From JALYXV01 sp963733505 (lineage in GTDB: Bacteria; Actinomycetota; Acidimicrobiia; Acidimicrobiales; Palsa-688): a stretch of 64,000 nucleotides of DNA. Location of the stretch: positions 62,001 through 126,000 of the forward strand of contig CAVTDW010000004.1 of NCBI GenBank assembly GCA_963733505.1, in the 5' to 3' direction. The notes beneath the pieces are model-generated. The model did no database searches and was not told the DNA's origin. It worked only from the letters and a program-made list of their open reading frames with translations. The first letter of the stretch is position 1. Every line of letters starts with the position of its first letter. A program made the position numbers and the translations under genes. Below are positions 9,971 to 18,421 of this stretch, in pieces.

Positions 9971-10243
9971 ATGCTCGACCCCCGGCACACCGTCCTGATC
10001 GAGTTCTGCGTTCCCTGAAATTACACGCCCCGCGCCGTCGGTCTGACGGACGAACTCCTGTCCAGCTGGGCCCCGATCATCAAGGCCGTCGAGCTGCTCC
10101 CCTCGTCCAAGGGTCGCTTCGAGGTGACCGTGGACGAGGAGCTGATCTTCTCCAAGGCGGCCCTCGGACGCCACGCCAACCCGGGCGAAGTGGCGGCGTT
10201 GGTACGCGATCGCATCGGACCACCGGTCCTGCCCGCCAAGTGA
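9971..10243 (+). CDS. SelW-like (Rdx family) selenoprotein with in-frame UGA
   Basis: Translation from the ATG at 9971 (good GGAAGGAG upstream) reads MLDPRHTVLIEFCVP and then meets TGA at 10016-10018. The same frame continues for 74 more codons (NYTPRAVGLTDELLSSW onward) to a second TGA at 10241. The continuation has the SelW/Rdx thioredoxin-like pattern: a beta strand, the redox motif C-x-x-U at residues 13-16, an amphipathic helix, then RFEVTVDEELIFSK. Cysteine homologues of this family have C-x-x-C at that place, so the TGA is read as selenocysteine, giving 90 residues. A SECIS-like hairpin follows at 10035. It lies 35 bases after mcd and may share its message. Conventional gene calling would miss it. 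Confidence 0.88.
10035..10049 (+). promoter_or_regulatory. Candidate bacterial SECIS hairpin of the SelW-like gene
   Basis: CCGTC, loop GGTCT, then GACGG form a five-pair stem starting 16 bases after the TGA. The apical loop GGUCU matches the loop of the well-studied Escherichia coli fdhF SECIS recognised by SelB, and is identical to the loop after the fdhA UGA in this window. Confidence 0.8.
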
Positions 10244-10380
10244 GGTTTGAGTAGTCCGGTCATTTGGGAAACATCGGCTGAACTGCGATCACCCGCCGAG
10301 GCGCCGGGCGGGAATAGCTGGCGGCAGGAACTGGTTTGCACGTAGCCAACCACGGTCACGTCCTACGCGAGGAGGATTCG

Positions 10381-11052
10381 ATGACCAGGCCCAAGGTGAG
10401 GGCATACGCGACGCCCAAGGGGGCGATCGCCTCCGAAGATGAGATGAGTGATGACATGAGCACGACGATCGAAGTTGGACAACACAGCGCAGCCGGGTCC
10501 GTTGGGGCCGGGTCCGTTGGGTCCGGGGCCGGGTCCGCGTCCGATGGCGTGGAGGACATCGACAACCTCGACGAGGTCGAGGAGCTCGACGACCTGGATG
10601 ACATCGACGGCGGCGACGCGCTCGACGATGGGCTTGACGACGATGCCGACGGCCTCGGCGACGACGATGCCGACGGCCTGGACGACGACGACGTCGATGC
10701 CGTGCTCGACGCTGTCGACGTGGTGACCGATGGGGTCGAGGTAAAGGTCGTCAAGGTTGCGACCCCCGCCGACCCGACCGCCGAGCCCGAGACCGACGAC
10801 GACGACGGCCTGGCCGACGAGGTCGAGGCCAGCCTCGATGTGATCCTGGCGGAGCGCTTGCGCGGTGGCGACACCGAGGTCGACGACGAGGTCGAGGACG
10901 ACGAGGAGGAGGACGACGGCACCCCGAACCAACTGGCGACCGTCATACCGGTGCGCCGTCCCGACGAGTTCCTGTGCCAGTCCTGTTTTCTGCTGAAGCC
11001 CCCGGGCCAGCTGGCCGATCCCGACCACCAGCTCTGCCGGGACTGCGCCTAA
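10381..11052 (+). CDS. DUF4193-type protein with hyper-acidic middle region and C-terminal Zn ribbon
   Basis: A 223-residue protein with no known enzymatic role. The C-terminus has DEFLCQSCFLLKPPGQLA followed by CRDC, two Cys pairs typical of actinobacterial DUF4193 proteins. Family members are usually about 100 residues. Here the N-terminus is expanded by about 120 residues, first a Gly/Ser/Val repeat stretch (10497-10540, repeating GGGTCCGTTGG) and then long runs of Asp interrupted by Leu and Val. The ATG at 10381 is chosen because AGGAGG sits five bases upstream. The Asp-rich tract is probably disordered. Confidence 0.75.
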   Translation: MTRPKVRAYATPKGAIASEDEMSDDMSTTIEVGQHSAAGSVGAGSVGSGAGSASDGVEDIDNLDEVEELDDLDDIDGGDALDDGLDDDADGLGDDDADGLDDDDVDAVLDAVDVVTDGVEVKVVKVATPADPTAEPETDDDDGLADEVEASLDVILAERLRGGDTEVDDEVEDDEEEDDGTPNQLATVIPVRRPDEFLCQSCFLLKPPGQLADPDHQLCRDCA

Positions 11053-11070
11053 GCCCACGCCGGTTCAGCC

Positions 11071-11110
11071 CGGCGTCGGTGTCAGGCCCGCGGCGTCGGT
11101 GTCAGGCCCG
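11071..11110. repeat. 20-bp perfect tandem duplication at the 3' end of mcl
   Basis: The unit CGGCGTCGGTGTCAGGCCCG occurs twice head to tail (11071-11090 and 11091-11110). It covers the last codons and the stop of the lyase gene, so the duplicated copy has become its new C-terminal end or its 3' flank. Confidence 0.9.
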
Positions 11111-12032
11111 CCCGCTCGCCTAGGGCAACGACTCGCGCCGCCACCTTGCGCGACGCCTCGTCGATCATCTCGTCGCCGAACATGACCGCCCCCCGACGCT
11201 CCCCCTGGCCGCCATCGGTCGCCTCCGTGTAGGCGTCGACGATGGCCCGGGCCCGGTCGAACTGGACCTGGCTGGGGGCGAACATCTCGTTCAGGATCGG
11301 CACCTGGCTGGGGTGGATGGCCCACTTGCCGTCGTAGCCGAGGATCTGCGTCCGCCGGCTGTACTCCCGGAACCCGTCGAGATCGGCGATCTTCACGTAG
11401 GGCCCGTCGATGACCTGGAGTCCGTTGGCCCGCCCCGCCATGAGGATCTTCATGAACACGTAGTGGAAATAGTCACCCGGGTACTCGACGATGGCGAGGC
11501 CCCCGGCCAGTGAGGGCATGCCCATGGATGCCGAGAAGTCGACCGGGCCCAGGATGACGGTCTCGAGGCGGGGCGATGCGGCGCAGATCTCCTCGACGTT
11601 GATCAGGCCCCGGGCAGTCTCGATTTGCGCCTCGATCCCGATGTGGCCGGGCGGCAGGCCCGCCCGGATCTCGACCTGGTTGAGCAGCAGGTCCAGCGCG
11701 ACCACCTGGGCCGCGGTCTCCACCTTGGGCAGCATCACCTCGTCGAGTCGCGGCCCGGCGTGGCCCACGACCTCGATGACGTCGAATGCCGTCCATTTGG
11801 TGTCCCAGCTGTTGATCCGGACGCACAGGACCTTGTCGCCCCAGTCCAGGTTCTTGATGGCGTCCACGGCCTTGGCCCGGGCGCCCTCTTTCTCCGACGG
11901 CGCGACCGCGTCCTCCAGGTCGAGGAACACCATGTCGGCGCCCAGTCCCGCCGCCTTGCCCATCATCTTCTCGCTCGATGCGGGAACAGAAAGGCAGGAC
12001 CGGCGGGGCAGTTGACGGGTGCGCTGCGACAT
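11082..12032 (-). CDS. mcl: CitE/HpcH-family lyase, likely L-malyl-CoA/beta-methylmalyl-CoA lyase
   Basis: A 316-residue TIM-barrel lyase. Visible motifs are FLDLEDAVAPSEK near residue 37, the VLCVRINSWDT strand, the metal-binding Glu in MLPKVETAAQV, and IEAQIETARGLINVEEI near 130. In the ethylmalonyl-CoA pathway this enzyme cleaves beta-methylmalyl-CoA to glyoxylate and propionyl-CoA and can also act on malyl-CoA. No clear Shine-Dalgarno precedes the ATG, and TAACAT lies about 8 bases upstream, so the message may be leaderless. A perfect palindrome overlaps this promoter region. Generic citrate-lyase-beta-like function is the alternative. Confidence 0.82.
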   Translation of the reverse strand: MSQRTRQLPRRSCLSVPASSEKMMGKAAGLGADMVFLDLEDAVAPSEKEGARAKAVDAIKNLDWGDKVLCVRINSWDTKWTAFDVIEVVGHAGPRLDEVMLPKVETAAQVVALDLLLNQVEIRAGLPPGHIGIEAQIETARGLINVEEICAASPRLETVILGPVDFSASMGMPSLAGGLAIVEYPGDYFHYVFMKILMAGRANGLQVIDGPYVKIADLDGFREYSRRTQILGYDGKWAIHPSQVPILNEMFAPSQVQFDRARAIVDAYTEATDGGQGERRGAVMFGDEMIDEASRKVAARVVALGERAGLTPTPRA

Positions 12033-12042
12033 GACCGCTATG

Positions 12043-12056
12043 TTACCGATCGGTAA
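12043..12056 (-). promoter_or_regulatory. 14-bp palindromic operator upstream of mcl
   Basis: TTACCGATCGGTAA is a perfect palindrome located 11-24 bases before the mcl start codon, overlapping or next to the candidate -10. Its size and symmetry are typical of TetR-type repressor sites. The cognate regulator is not identified. Confidence 0.65.
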
Positions 12057-12060
12057 TACA

Positions 12061-13185
12061 TCAGGCGGCCGTGGCGGCGCCCAGGTCGGCCGGGGTCAAC
12101 TGCTCGGAGATGAGGCGGGCGAAACGGGCCGGATCCCCTGCGACGAACCGCCGGCACAGCGCCACCCCCTCGACGTAGCAATACACATAGGCCCGCCACG
12201 TGGGATCGGTCAGGAACTGCACGGCCTTCTTCGCCCGAGGCCGCGACAGGAGCGACCAGCGAGCCAGGTAGTCGACCACGGTGTCGACGTCGGCGCCCCG
12301 GTCGTGCAGCAACAGGGCGGCGTTGCCCCGCACGGTGCCCAACGACTCGCCCGCCTCCGAGAGCTGCGCCACCAGGTCGGCGTCATAGGGGATGCCGAGC
12401 GGCCGGAGGTGGCTGGCCACGACGGGCTCGGGTCGACGGCCGGCGACGACCTCCAAGCCCAGATCCGCCAGGCCCTCAGCCAGCAGGCACTGGGGCGTGC
12501 CGACCAGGAAGATCGTTTCCTCCAGGTGCTGCCGCCGCCGGACCAGCCCCACCTCCTTGCGGCAGTGCTCGGTGTGGTGGCCCGGATAGGACTCGTGGGC
12601 GACCAGGTGACCGAGGCCGGTCGACAGCACCGGCAGGTCGACGTTGACCACCACCCGGCTGTGCAGATCGCCCAGGTAATAGTTGAAACCGGCCCACGGC
12701 TCGTTGGTCACCAGGTCGAACTCGACCCGCTCGCCCTCGGGCAGGCCGAAGAGCGTCGCCGTGCGCTGCCGCAGGTCCTCGGCGAGGGAGTCGACAGCCG
12801 GGCGGAGCTTGTCGGGCGGCACCACCTGGGTCTCGCGCCAGGCCACGTAGCGCTCGCCCAGCGGTCCTGACCCGGGCAACACCTCGTCCAGGCGCCGATG
12901 GGCGGCGGCGAAGGTGTCCTCGGCAACCATCTCGGGCCGCACCCCGTAGCACGCCTGCACCTCGTCGACGTAGCCGATCGCCTCGCCGGCCAGCTTGGCC
13001 GCCGTGGTCCGCAGCCCCGCCACCTGGGCGGTCAGGAAACGGCGCCTCGTGGCATCGAGGTCGGTGTCGGCGGCCAGGTCGGCCAGCAGCCGACGAGCCC
13101 GAGCCTCGAGCTCCGCGGGTGGGCGGGCCGGTCCGGCCGCCGCCCGGGTGGCCAGGTCGGCGGGGCCGTAATAGGCGTCCACCAT
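12061..13185 (-). CDS. DUF885-like zinc-dependent peptidase family protein
   Basis: At least 374 residues, largely alpha-helical. It has the zinc-peptidase motif HESYPGHHTEH (an HExxH-like His/Glu cluster) near residue 205, and a later Glu in LAEGLADLGLE. Homology-like sequence (LVVEYLALGLALGRHIDG) continues in frame upstream of the ATG at 13185 to the dienelactone hydrolase stop. No ATG, GTG or TTG occurs there, so the true start is either a rare codon or hidden by a base error in the T5C3 run near 13262. Substrate unknown. The stop is next to the mcl operator. Confidence 0.75.
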   Translation of the reverse strand: MVDAYYGPADLATRAAAGPARPPAELEARARRLLADLAADTDLDATRRRFLTAQVAGLRTTAAKLAGEAIGYVDEVQACYGVRPEMVAEDTFAAAHRRLDEVLPGSGPLGERYVAWRETQVVPPDKLRPAVDSLAEDLRQRTATLFGLPEGERVEFDLVTNEPWAGFNYYLGDLHSRVVVNVDLPVLSTGLGHLVAHESYPGHHTEHCRKEVGLVRRRQHLEETIFLVGTPQCLLAEGLADLGLEVVAGRRPEPVVASHLRPLGIPYDADLVAQLSEAGESLGTVRGNAALLLHDRGADVDTVVDYLARWSLLSRPRAKKAVQFLTDPTWRAYVYCYVEGVALCRRFVAGDPARFARLISEQLTPADLGAATAA

Positions 13186-13278
13186 GCCGTCGATGTGACG
13201 GCCGAGCGCCAGTCCCAGCGCCAGGTACTCGACGACGAGGTCGGAGGGGAGGTCAGGGATGGGAAAAAGCCTCCCGGT

Positions 13279-13966
13279 TCAGCTGGCCGTCGAGCGCAGG
13301 AACTCGACCGCCCGCCGCCAGGCCAGCGCCGATGCTTCGGGGTCGTGAACCTCCGGTCGGGTGTCGTTGAAGAAGGCGTGCTCGGTCCCCGGGTAGACGA
13401 ACATCTCGACCCGGACCCCTCGCTCCCCCAGTTCCTGCTGCAGCTTCTCCACCGCCGCCGGCCCGGCCATGCCGTCGTTCTCGGCGTAGTGGCCCTGCAC
13501 CGGCGCGGTCATCTTGGACCAGTCCGGCTCGGGCATCGGGCCCCCGACGAGGCCGTAGAACGGGACGACCGCCGTCACCGCATCGGGGCGCAGCGTCCCG
13601 AGGAGCAGCGCCAGGGCGCCCCCCATGCAGAACCCGATCACGCCGACGCCGGTGCCGGTCGAATGGGCGGCCACGTAGTCGACGGCGCCGCCCATGTCCT
13701 TCGCCGCCTGCTCCATGTTGAGACTCATCAGCAGCTTGCCCGGCCTCGTCGGGCTCGGTGTTGGACGCCGTCTCCCCGTGGTACAGGTCGGGCACGAGGG
13801 CCACGAAACCCTCCCCCGCCAGGCGCTCGGCGACGTCCTTGATGTGGTCGACCAGGCCCCACCACTCTTGGATGACGACGACGCCCGGTCCGGTCCCCGA
13901 TTCCGGCGTCGCAAGATACCCCTGGGCGGTCGACCCGTTGCTGGGGAACGCCACGATCTCTCCCAT
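13279..13966 (-). CDS. Dienelactone hydrolase family protein (frameshifted)
   Basis: An alpha/beta-hydrolase of about 228 residues. The N-terminal part is in one frame, starting at the ATG 13966 (VVVIQEWWGLVDHIKDV). The rest continues in another frame after a one-base shift at about 13739-13742 in a CCC run. The combined sequence has the nucleophile elbow GFCMGG with Cys, the acid in HYAENDGM and the His in GTEHAFFND, which together form the Cys-Asp-His triad of this family. It may hydrolyse dienelactones or similar esters. The shift may be a sequencing error. A candidate promoter (TTGTTG, 16 bases, TATATA on the minus strand) lies within 13990-14030. Confidence 0.82.
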
Positions 13967-14049
13967 GGTGCAGAAGTTACCCGGGCGAAGTCATTTTGGT
14001 CACTGGATGTATATATTTCATCGGTTTGTGGCAACAACGCCGCCGACGG

Positions 14050-14859
14050 TCAGCCGAGGGCGGGGCGGAGCAGCTCCTGGGCGACAGGGCAGGTGGATTG
14101 GGCCAGGCCCTCCTCGGCGGTGACGGCGCCGGCCGGGCCGATGACCACCGTGAGCAGCGATTCGGGGACCAGCTCGACGGGTCGGTCCCACGGCTCGGCC
14201 GGTCCCTGGTCGACCCGCTGCAGCAGTGCGTCCCACAGCCGCCCGGGCAGCACCCGGCCCACCCCGGCCACGGCCCACACCGGTACGCCGCGATGGGCCG
14301 CCACCGCGGCGGCATTGTGCGAGCCCAGCGTGGCCAGGATCCCGCTCGGGCCGGCGACCGAGGCCTCCAGCACGACCAGGTCCGAGACCATGACCGCCGC
14401 GGCCACACCGGCATCGGGGACCCCGGCCGCCGCCGTGCCCGCGTCGACGAGGCGCCGAACCAGGATGGACCCCTCCCCCCGGGCGTCGCCAACCAGCACC
14501 TCGACGTCGCCCCGGCGACGGAGCCCGGCACCGGTGAGCTCGGGCCAGCCGACGACGGTGATCGTGATGTCGTCGGGCAGCGCCGCGGCGAGCAGTGCCG
14601 CCGTTGGGTCGGCGTCCACCTCGGCCCCTGCCAGCCGGGCGGCTGCTACCGGATCGGCCGCCGTGAGCACCCGTGCGGCCAGCCACCACACTGGGCCGAC
14701 GGTGAGGTGACGCTCGACCAAGCGCCGGCAGGCCGGCACCAGTCCCGCCGGCTCCACGCGGATAACCCCCGCCAGCGCGGCCGCGGTTTCCCGAACCAGC
14801 ATGCCCGGATCGGCGCCTGACGCTCGGGCGACGTAGCGCAGATGCTCGATGGGGTGCAC
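14050..14859 (-). CDS. eIF-2B/NagB-RpiA-fold-like protein
   Basis: 269 residues. The C-terminal half has the sugar-isomerase/CoA-transferase-like pattern seen in eIF-2B-related proteins: GDVEVLVGDARGEG near residue 116, then SDLVVLEASVAGPSGILA, a GSHNAAAVAAHRGVPVW block and a VPESLLTVV end. The N-terminal half is helical (IEHLRYVARASGADPG). In this fold such residues bind phosphosugars, but no catalytic assignment can be made here. It follows the DUF2269 membrane gene on the same strand by 16 bases. Confidence 0.55.
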   Translation of the reverse strand: MHPIEHLRYVARASGADPGMLVRETAAALAGVIRVEPAGLVPACRRLVERHLTVGPVWWLAARVLTAADPVAAARLAGAEVDADPTAALLAAALPDDITITVVGWPELTGAGLRRRGDVEVLVGDARGEGSILVRRLVDAGTAAAGVPDAGVAAAVMVSDLVVLEASVAGPSGILATLGSHNAAAVAAHRGVPVWAVAGVGRVLPGRLWDALLQRVDQGPAEPWDRPVELVPESLLTVVIGPAGAVTAEEGLAQSTCPVAQELLRPALG

Positions 14860-14875
14860 GAGCAGAACTGGGCGG

Positions 14876-15391
14876 TCAGCCCGCCCGAACGTGGCCGGGC
14901 GTGAACACCATCAGGTACAGGATCAGCAGGAAGACGACGTCGAAGCCGGCCCAACCCAGTCGGATGCGCTGCTCCAGCTGCTCGAGCTGGGAAACCTCGG
15001 CGGTGCGGCCACCCCCGGGGCCCCCATTGACCTGCACCAGCAGATCCTTGTACTGCCGTTCGGCGCGGTGGATGAAGCCGTGCAAGACGCCCATTTCGAT
15101 GATGTAGAGGAGCATGGCGAGCGACAGCCACGACTGGCTCAACTCCCAGTAGCTCTTGCTGGAGAAGGCGACCAGGAGCCCGAACACGAACACGCCGTAG
15201 ATCAGGAACTCGGCCAGGTGGGTGACGTAGCCGTTCTCCTCCAGCAGGACAAGCTCGGCGTCCCCGCCGCGCTGACGGGCACGTGTGCGGTACAGCCCGT
15301 TGAACACCACGGCGCCGAAACCGCCGATGGCGCAGAAAATGTGCAACAACAGCAGAAGCCGATAGAGGCCGCCATCGAGTCCCAAGCCCAT
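14876..15391 (-). CDS. DUF2269-like integral membrane protein
   Basis: 171 residues with four hydrophobic segments: LYRLLLLLHIFCAIGGFG at the N-terminus, AEFLIYGVFVFGLLVAF, LSLAMLLYIIEMGVLHGF and VVFLLILYLMVF at the C-terminus. A charged Gly-rich loop precedes the last helix. The HIFCAIGGFGA start is typical of DUF2269-type membrane proteins. No function is known. Confidence 0.7.
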   Translation of the reverse strand: MGLGLDGGLYRLLLLLHIFCAIGGFGAVVFNGLYRTRARQRGGDAELVLLEENGYVTHLAEFLIYGVFVFGLLVAFSSKSYWELSQSWLSLAMLLYIIEMGVLHGFIHRAERQYKDLLVQVNGGPGGGRTAEVSQLEQLEQRIRLGWAGFDVVFLLILYLMVFTPGHVRAG

Positions 15392-15507
15392 GGGGTCCGA
15401 CCGTACCGCCCCGCTGGGCGTTGGGCTAGTCCCGTCCTGCGGCGAGGCGAGAAGCGGGAACTCTCATTTCGTGAGCCGACAGTGTGCTGCGGTACGTTGC
15501 TGGCGCC

Positions 15508-15996
15508 GTGCCCCGCGACCCCTCACCCGACCTCCTCCTGACACCGATCACGGGCACAGCACGCACGGTCGAGCAGATGCTCACCACGTTCCACCTGCTG
15601 TTTGTGGTCATTGATCCGTTCACCCATCAAAGCGCTTGGATCCTGCCCACGGCAGGCCGGATCCTTCAGACTTTCGAGCAGGCCGACGTCCGCATCGCCT
15701 GGCTGGTGACGGCCACGGCCGACGAATGCCGGCAGTTTCTCGGCCCGTGGGCCAACGACCTGATGACCTTCGCCGACCCGGACCGAGTTGCGGTCAAGGA
15801 ATTGGGCCTCGAACGACTGCCCGCCCTGGTCCACCTCGGCATGGAGGGCAAGGTCGTGGCCGCGGCCGAAGGCTGGCATCCCGCCGAGTGGAAGGCGCTG
15901 ACGGATCACCTGGCCAAGGTCCTCAGCTGGCAGGGCCCGAACTTTCCGACTGCCAAGGATCCCGGCCCGTTCGAGGGTTCCCCCGCCCTCGGATAA
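15508..15996 (+). CDS. Thioredoxin-fold-like hypothetical protein lacking CxxC
   Basis: About 162 residues. The pattern FHLLFVVIDPFTHQSAWILP, VRIAWLV, VAVKELGLERLPALVHLGME and VVAAAEGWHPAEWKAL follows a thioredoxin fold, with the cis-Pro region at LPALVHL. The redox CxxC is replaced by a Thr-His-Gln-Ser segment, so no disulfide chemistry is expected. The GTG at 15508 is preferred, though a GTG at 15484 is also in frame. The function is unknown. Confidence 0.6.
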   Translation: MPRDPSPDLLLTPITGTARTVEQMLTTFHLLFVVIDPFTHQSAWILPTAGRILQTFEQADVRIAWLVTATADECRQFLGPWANDLMTFADPDRVAVKELGLERLPALVHLGMEGKVVAAAEGWHPAEWKALTDHLAKVLSWQGPNFPTAKDPGPFEGSPALG

Positions 15997-16407
15997 GCGA
16001 GCCAGCGCCGGCCACGAGGGCGGTGGGACAGTGACCGCCAGAAGAGGATAGGTCGGCGTGGCGGCGAAGACAGCAGCTGAGCATTGTCGCCAGACAAAAG
16101 CCAGGAGTAATGCCCGTGGTTGCTCGGCGGGCGACGGCAAGCGCCGCCAGCAGCGCCGCACCGCGGCCACCGCCAGGAACGCAAGGGCCACGGGGGCAGG
16201 ACGGGACGCCGTCACCTGCCCCACGGCTGGGTCGCGTGACGCGAGGTTCCGACGGCAGCCCACGACGCGCCGATGGGGCGATCGACATCGCGGCTGTCGA
16301 GCGTTACGGCGGGTTGCCGGACCACGGCCCGCACAACCGGCGACCGAGTCAGGTGGCGGCTCGCACCAACCACCGACGCGGTCGCATCCCGGCTATCATA
16401 CGTTCGT
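15997..16407. other. About 410-bp region without a convincing gene
   Basis: Several overlapping frames are open because of high GC, but all have compositional, Arg-rich translations with no recognisable domain. The only structured part is the TetR operator at its right end. I see no RNA gene here. Confidence 0.6.
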
Positions 16408-16410
16408 ATG
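16397..16410 (+). promoter_or_regulatory. Inverted repeat overlapping the TetR gene start (autoregulatory operator)
   Basis: CATACG and CGTATG flank TT, and the right half includes the ATG of the TetR gene. TATCAT just before it could be the -10 of a leaderless transcript. TetR regulators commonly repress themselves through such sites. Confidence 0.7.
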
Positions 16411-16992
16411 TATGAGGAAGCAACTCGCGACCGGTTGCTGGCCGCCGCCGTCGCGTGCGTCCGTTCGATGGGTTTGGCCGGCGCTACCTCTCGAGCGATC
16501 ACGGCGACCGCGAGCGCCAATCTCGGTGCCATCACCTATTACTTCGGATCCAAGGACGAGCTGCTGGCGGAGGCCCTGCTCGGCGTGATCAGGGCTCAGT
16601 TGGACCCGGTGCTGCGCATCCTCTCCGGCGACGAAGGTGACGTCCGGTCCCGCATGCTGGGCGCCGTCGCCGCCCTACTCGCGGGGTTCACGGCGGTGCA
16701 GTCCGATGCCCCGGTGTACCTGGAAGCCCTGGTCAACGCGTCGCGATTCCCCGCTCTGGCGAGGGGGCTGGGTGAACTGCTGGCTCAGCTGAGCCGGTTC
16801 CTGGCCGAGCAGATCGCGGAACACCAAGCAGCCGGCTACCTTCCGCCGTCGATTGACCCCGTCGCCACCGCCGGCCTCTTGATCGCAGTGGCCCATGGCA
16901 TCGTGCTGAGCGCGGTAGTCGATCCCGAGGGAGCCGACCCGGCCGCCATGGCCGCCCAGTTCGCCAATCTCCTGCTGGCGGTGACCCCGTGA
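16408..16992 (+). CDS. TetR/AcrR-family transcriptional regulator
   Basis: 194 residues. The N-terminal helix-turn-helix reads TRDRLLAAAVACVRSMGLAG, then TSRAITATASANLGAITYYF, matching the TetR DNA-binding domain (residues 5-50). The C-terminal ligand domain is helical and unassigned. The ATG at 16408 is chosen over an upstream in-frame start because the TetR domain begins there and an operator overlaps it. The stop is one base from that of fumC on the other strand. The regulated genes are unknown. Confidence 0.88.
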   Translation: MYEEATRDRLLAAAVACVRSMGLAGATSRAITATASANLGAITYYFGSKDELLAEALLGVIRAQLDPVLRILSGDEGDVRSRMLGAVAALLAGFTAVQSDAPVYLEALVNASRFPALARGLGELLAQLSRFLAEQIAEHQAAGYLPPSIDPVATAGLLIAVAHGIVLSAVVDPEGADPAAMAAQFANLLLAVTP

Positions 16993-16993
16993 C

Positions 16994-18376
16994 CTACTTG
17001 AGGATGCCGCCGCGGGTCATGGCTTCGGGGTCGAGGACGCGGTCGACCTCTTCGGGCGTCATGAGTCCACGCTCGAGCACCACCGTGCGCAGGTCCTTTC
17101 CTTCGGCCGCCGCCGCCTTCACCACCCGGGCCGCCTCCTCGTAGCCGATGTACGGGTTGAGGGCGGTGGCCATGGCGGGCGAGGACAGCGCGTAGGTACG
17201 GGCCCGCTCGACATCGGCCTCGATCCCGACGACGCATCGGTCGGCGAACAGCCAGCTGACCGAGGCCAGGAGCCGGATCGACTCCAGCAGGTTGCGGCCC
17301 ATGACCGGAAGCATGATGTTGAGTTCGAAATTGCCCGCAGCTCCGCCGAAGGCGACCGCGGCATCGTTGCCGACGACCTGAGCCACCACCTGGCACACCG
17401 CCTCGGCGATCACCGGGTTCACCTTCCCGGGCATGATCGACGAACCCGGTTGCAGGTCGGGAAGGTGGATCTCGGCCAGGCCGCAGCGGGGCCCGCTTCC
17501 CATCCAGCGCACGTCGTTGGCGCACTTGTACAGGGAAATCGCGATGGTGCGCAGCGCTCCCGACGCCTCGACCAAGGCGTCGCGCCCGCCTTGGGCCTCG
17601 AAATGGTCCCGCGCCTCGGTCAAGGGAAGTTCGAGCTCGGTGGCCAACCGCTCGATGACCGCCGGAGCAAAACCCGCTGGTGCGTTGAGACCGGTGCCCA
17701 CGGCCGTGCCTCCGAGGGGCAGCTCGCCCACCCGCGGCAGCGCCGATCCGAGCCGCTCGATCCCGTGTTCGACCGCGGTGGCATAGCCGCCGAACTCCTG
17801 GCCGAGGGTCACCGGCGTGGCGTCCATCAGATGAGTGCGCCCGGCCTTGACAACCGATGACCACTTCTCACTCTTGTCCCGCAGCGTCCGGGCCAGGTGT
17901 TCGAGGGCGGGGATGAGGTGGTCGACGATGCCGTCCACCGCCGCCAGGTGGATGGCGGAGGGAAACACGTCGTTGGACGACTGGGACGCGTTGACCTCGT
18001 CGTTGGGATGGACCGACCGGCCCAGCTTCTCGCTCGCCAGCGTCGCCAGCACCTCGTTCATGTTCATGTTGGACGATGTGCCCGAGCCGGTCTGGTAGAC
18101 GTCGACGGGGAACTCGCTGTCCCAATCGCCGGCCGCCACCTCCCCCGCCGCCTCGGCGATGGCGTCAGCCACGTCCGGTTGCACCAGGCCCAACCGGGCG
18201 TTCTCGATGGCGGCCGCTCCCTTGAGCAGCGCCAGGGCCCGGATCAAGGCCCGGTCGACCGGCATACCCGACACCGGGAAGTTCTCGACCGCTCGTTGGG
18301 TTTGCGCGGCCCACTTGGCGCCGACCGGGACCCGCACCTCGCCCAGCGTGTCGTGTTCCACCCGGAAGTCGCCCAT
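16994..18376 (-). CDS. fumC: Class II fumarate hydratase
   Basis: 460 residues, normal for FumC, which interconverts fumarate and malate in the TCA cycle. Diagnostic blocks are VYQTGSGTSSNMNMNEV near residue 92, the active-site AGRTHLMDATPVTLGQEFGG near 180 and the signature GSSIMPGKVNP near 311. The C-terminal LMTPEEVDRVLDPEAMTRGG is also typical. It is divergent from the flavin-binding-like gene, with 45 bases between them. Confidence 0.97.
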   Translation of the reverse strand: MGDFRVEHDTLGEVRVPVGAKWAAQTQRAVENFPVSGMPVDRALIRALALLKGAAAIENARLGLVQPDVADAIAEAAGEVAAGDWDSEFPVDVYQTGSGTSSNMNMNEVLATLASEKLGRSVHPNDEVNASQSSNDVFPSAIHLAAVDGIVDHLIPALEHLARTLRDKSEKWSSVVKAGRTHLMDATPVTLGQEFGGYATAVEHGIERLGSALPRVGELPLGGTAVGTGLNAPAGFAPAVIERLATELELPLTEARDHFEAQGGRDALVEASGALRTIAISLYKCANDVRWMGSGPRCGLAEIHLPDLQPGSSIMPGKVNPVIAEAVCQVVAQVVGNDAAVAFGGAAGNFELNIMLPVMGRNLLESIRLLASVSWLFADRCVVGIEADVERARTYALSSPAMATALNPYIGYEEAARVVKAAAAEGKDLRTVVLERGLMTPEEVDRVLDPEAMTRGGILK

Positions 18377-18421
18377 AGAAACGGACGGTACTCGTCCTAC
18401 TTACTTTCTAGGCTGCGAACC

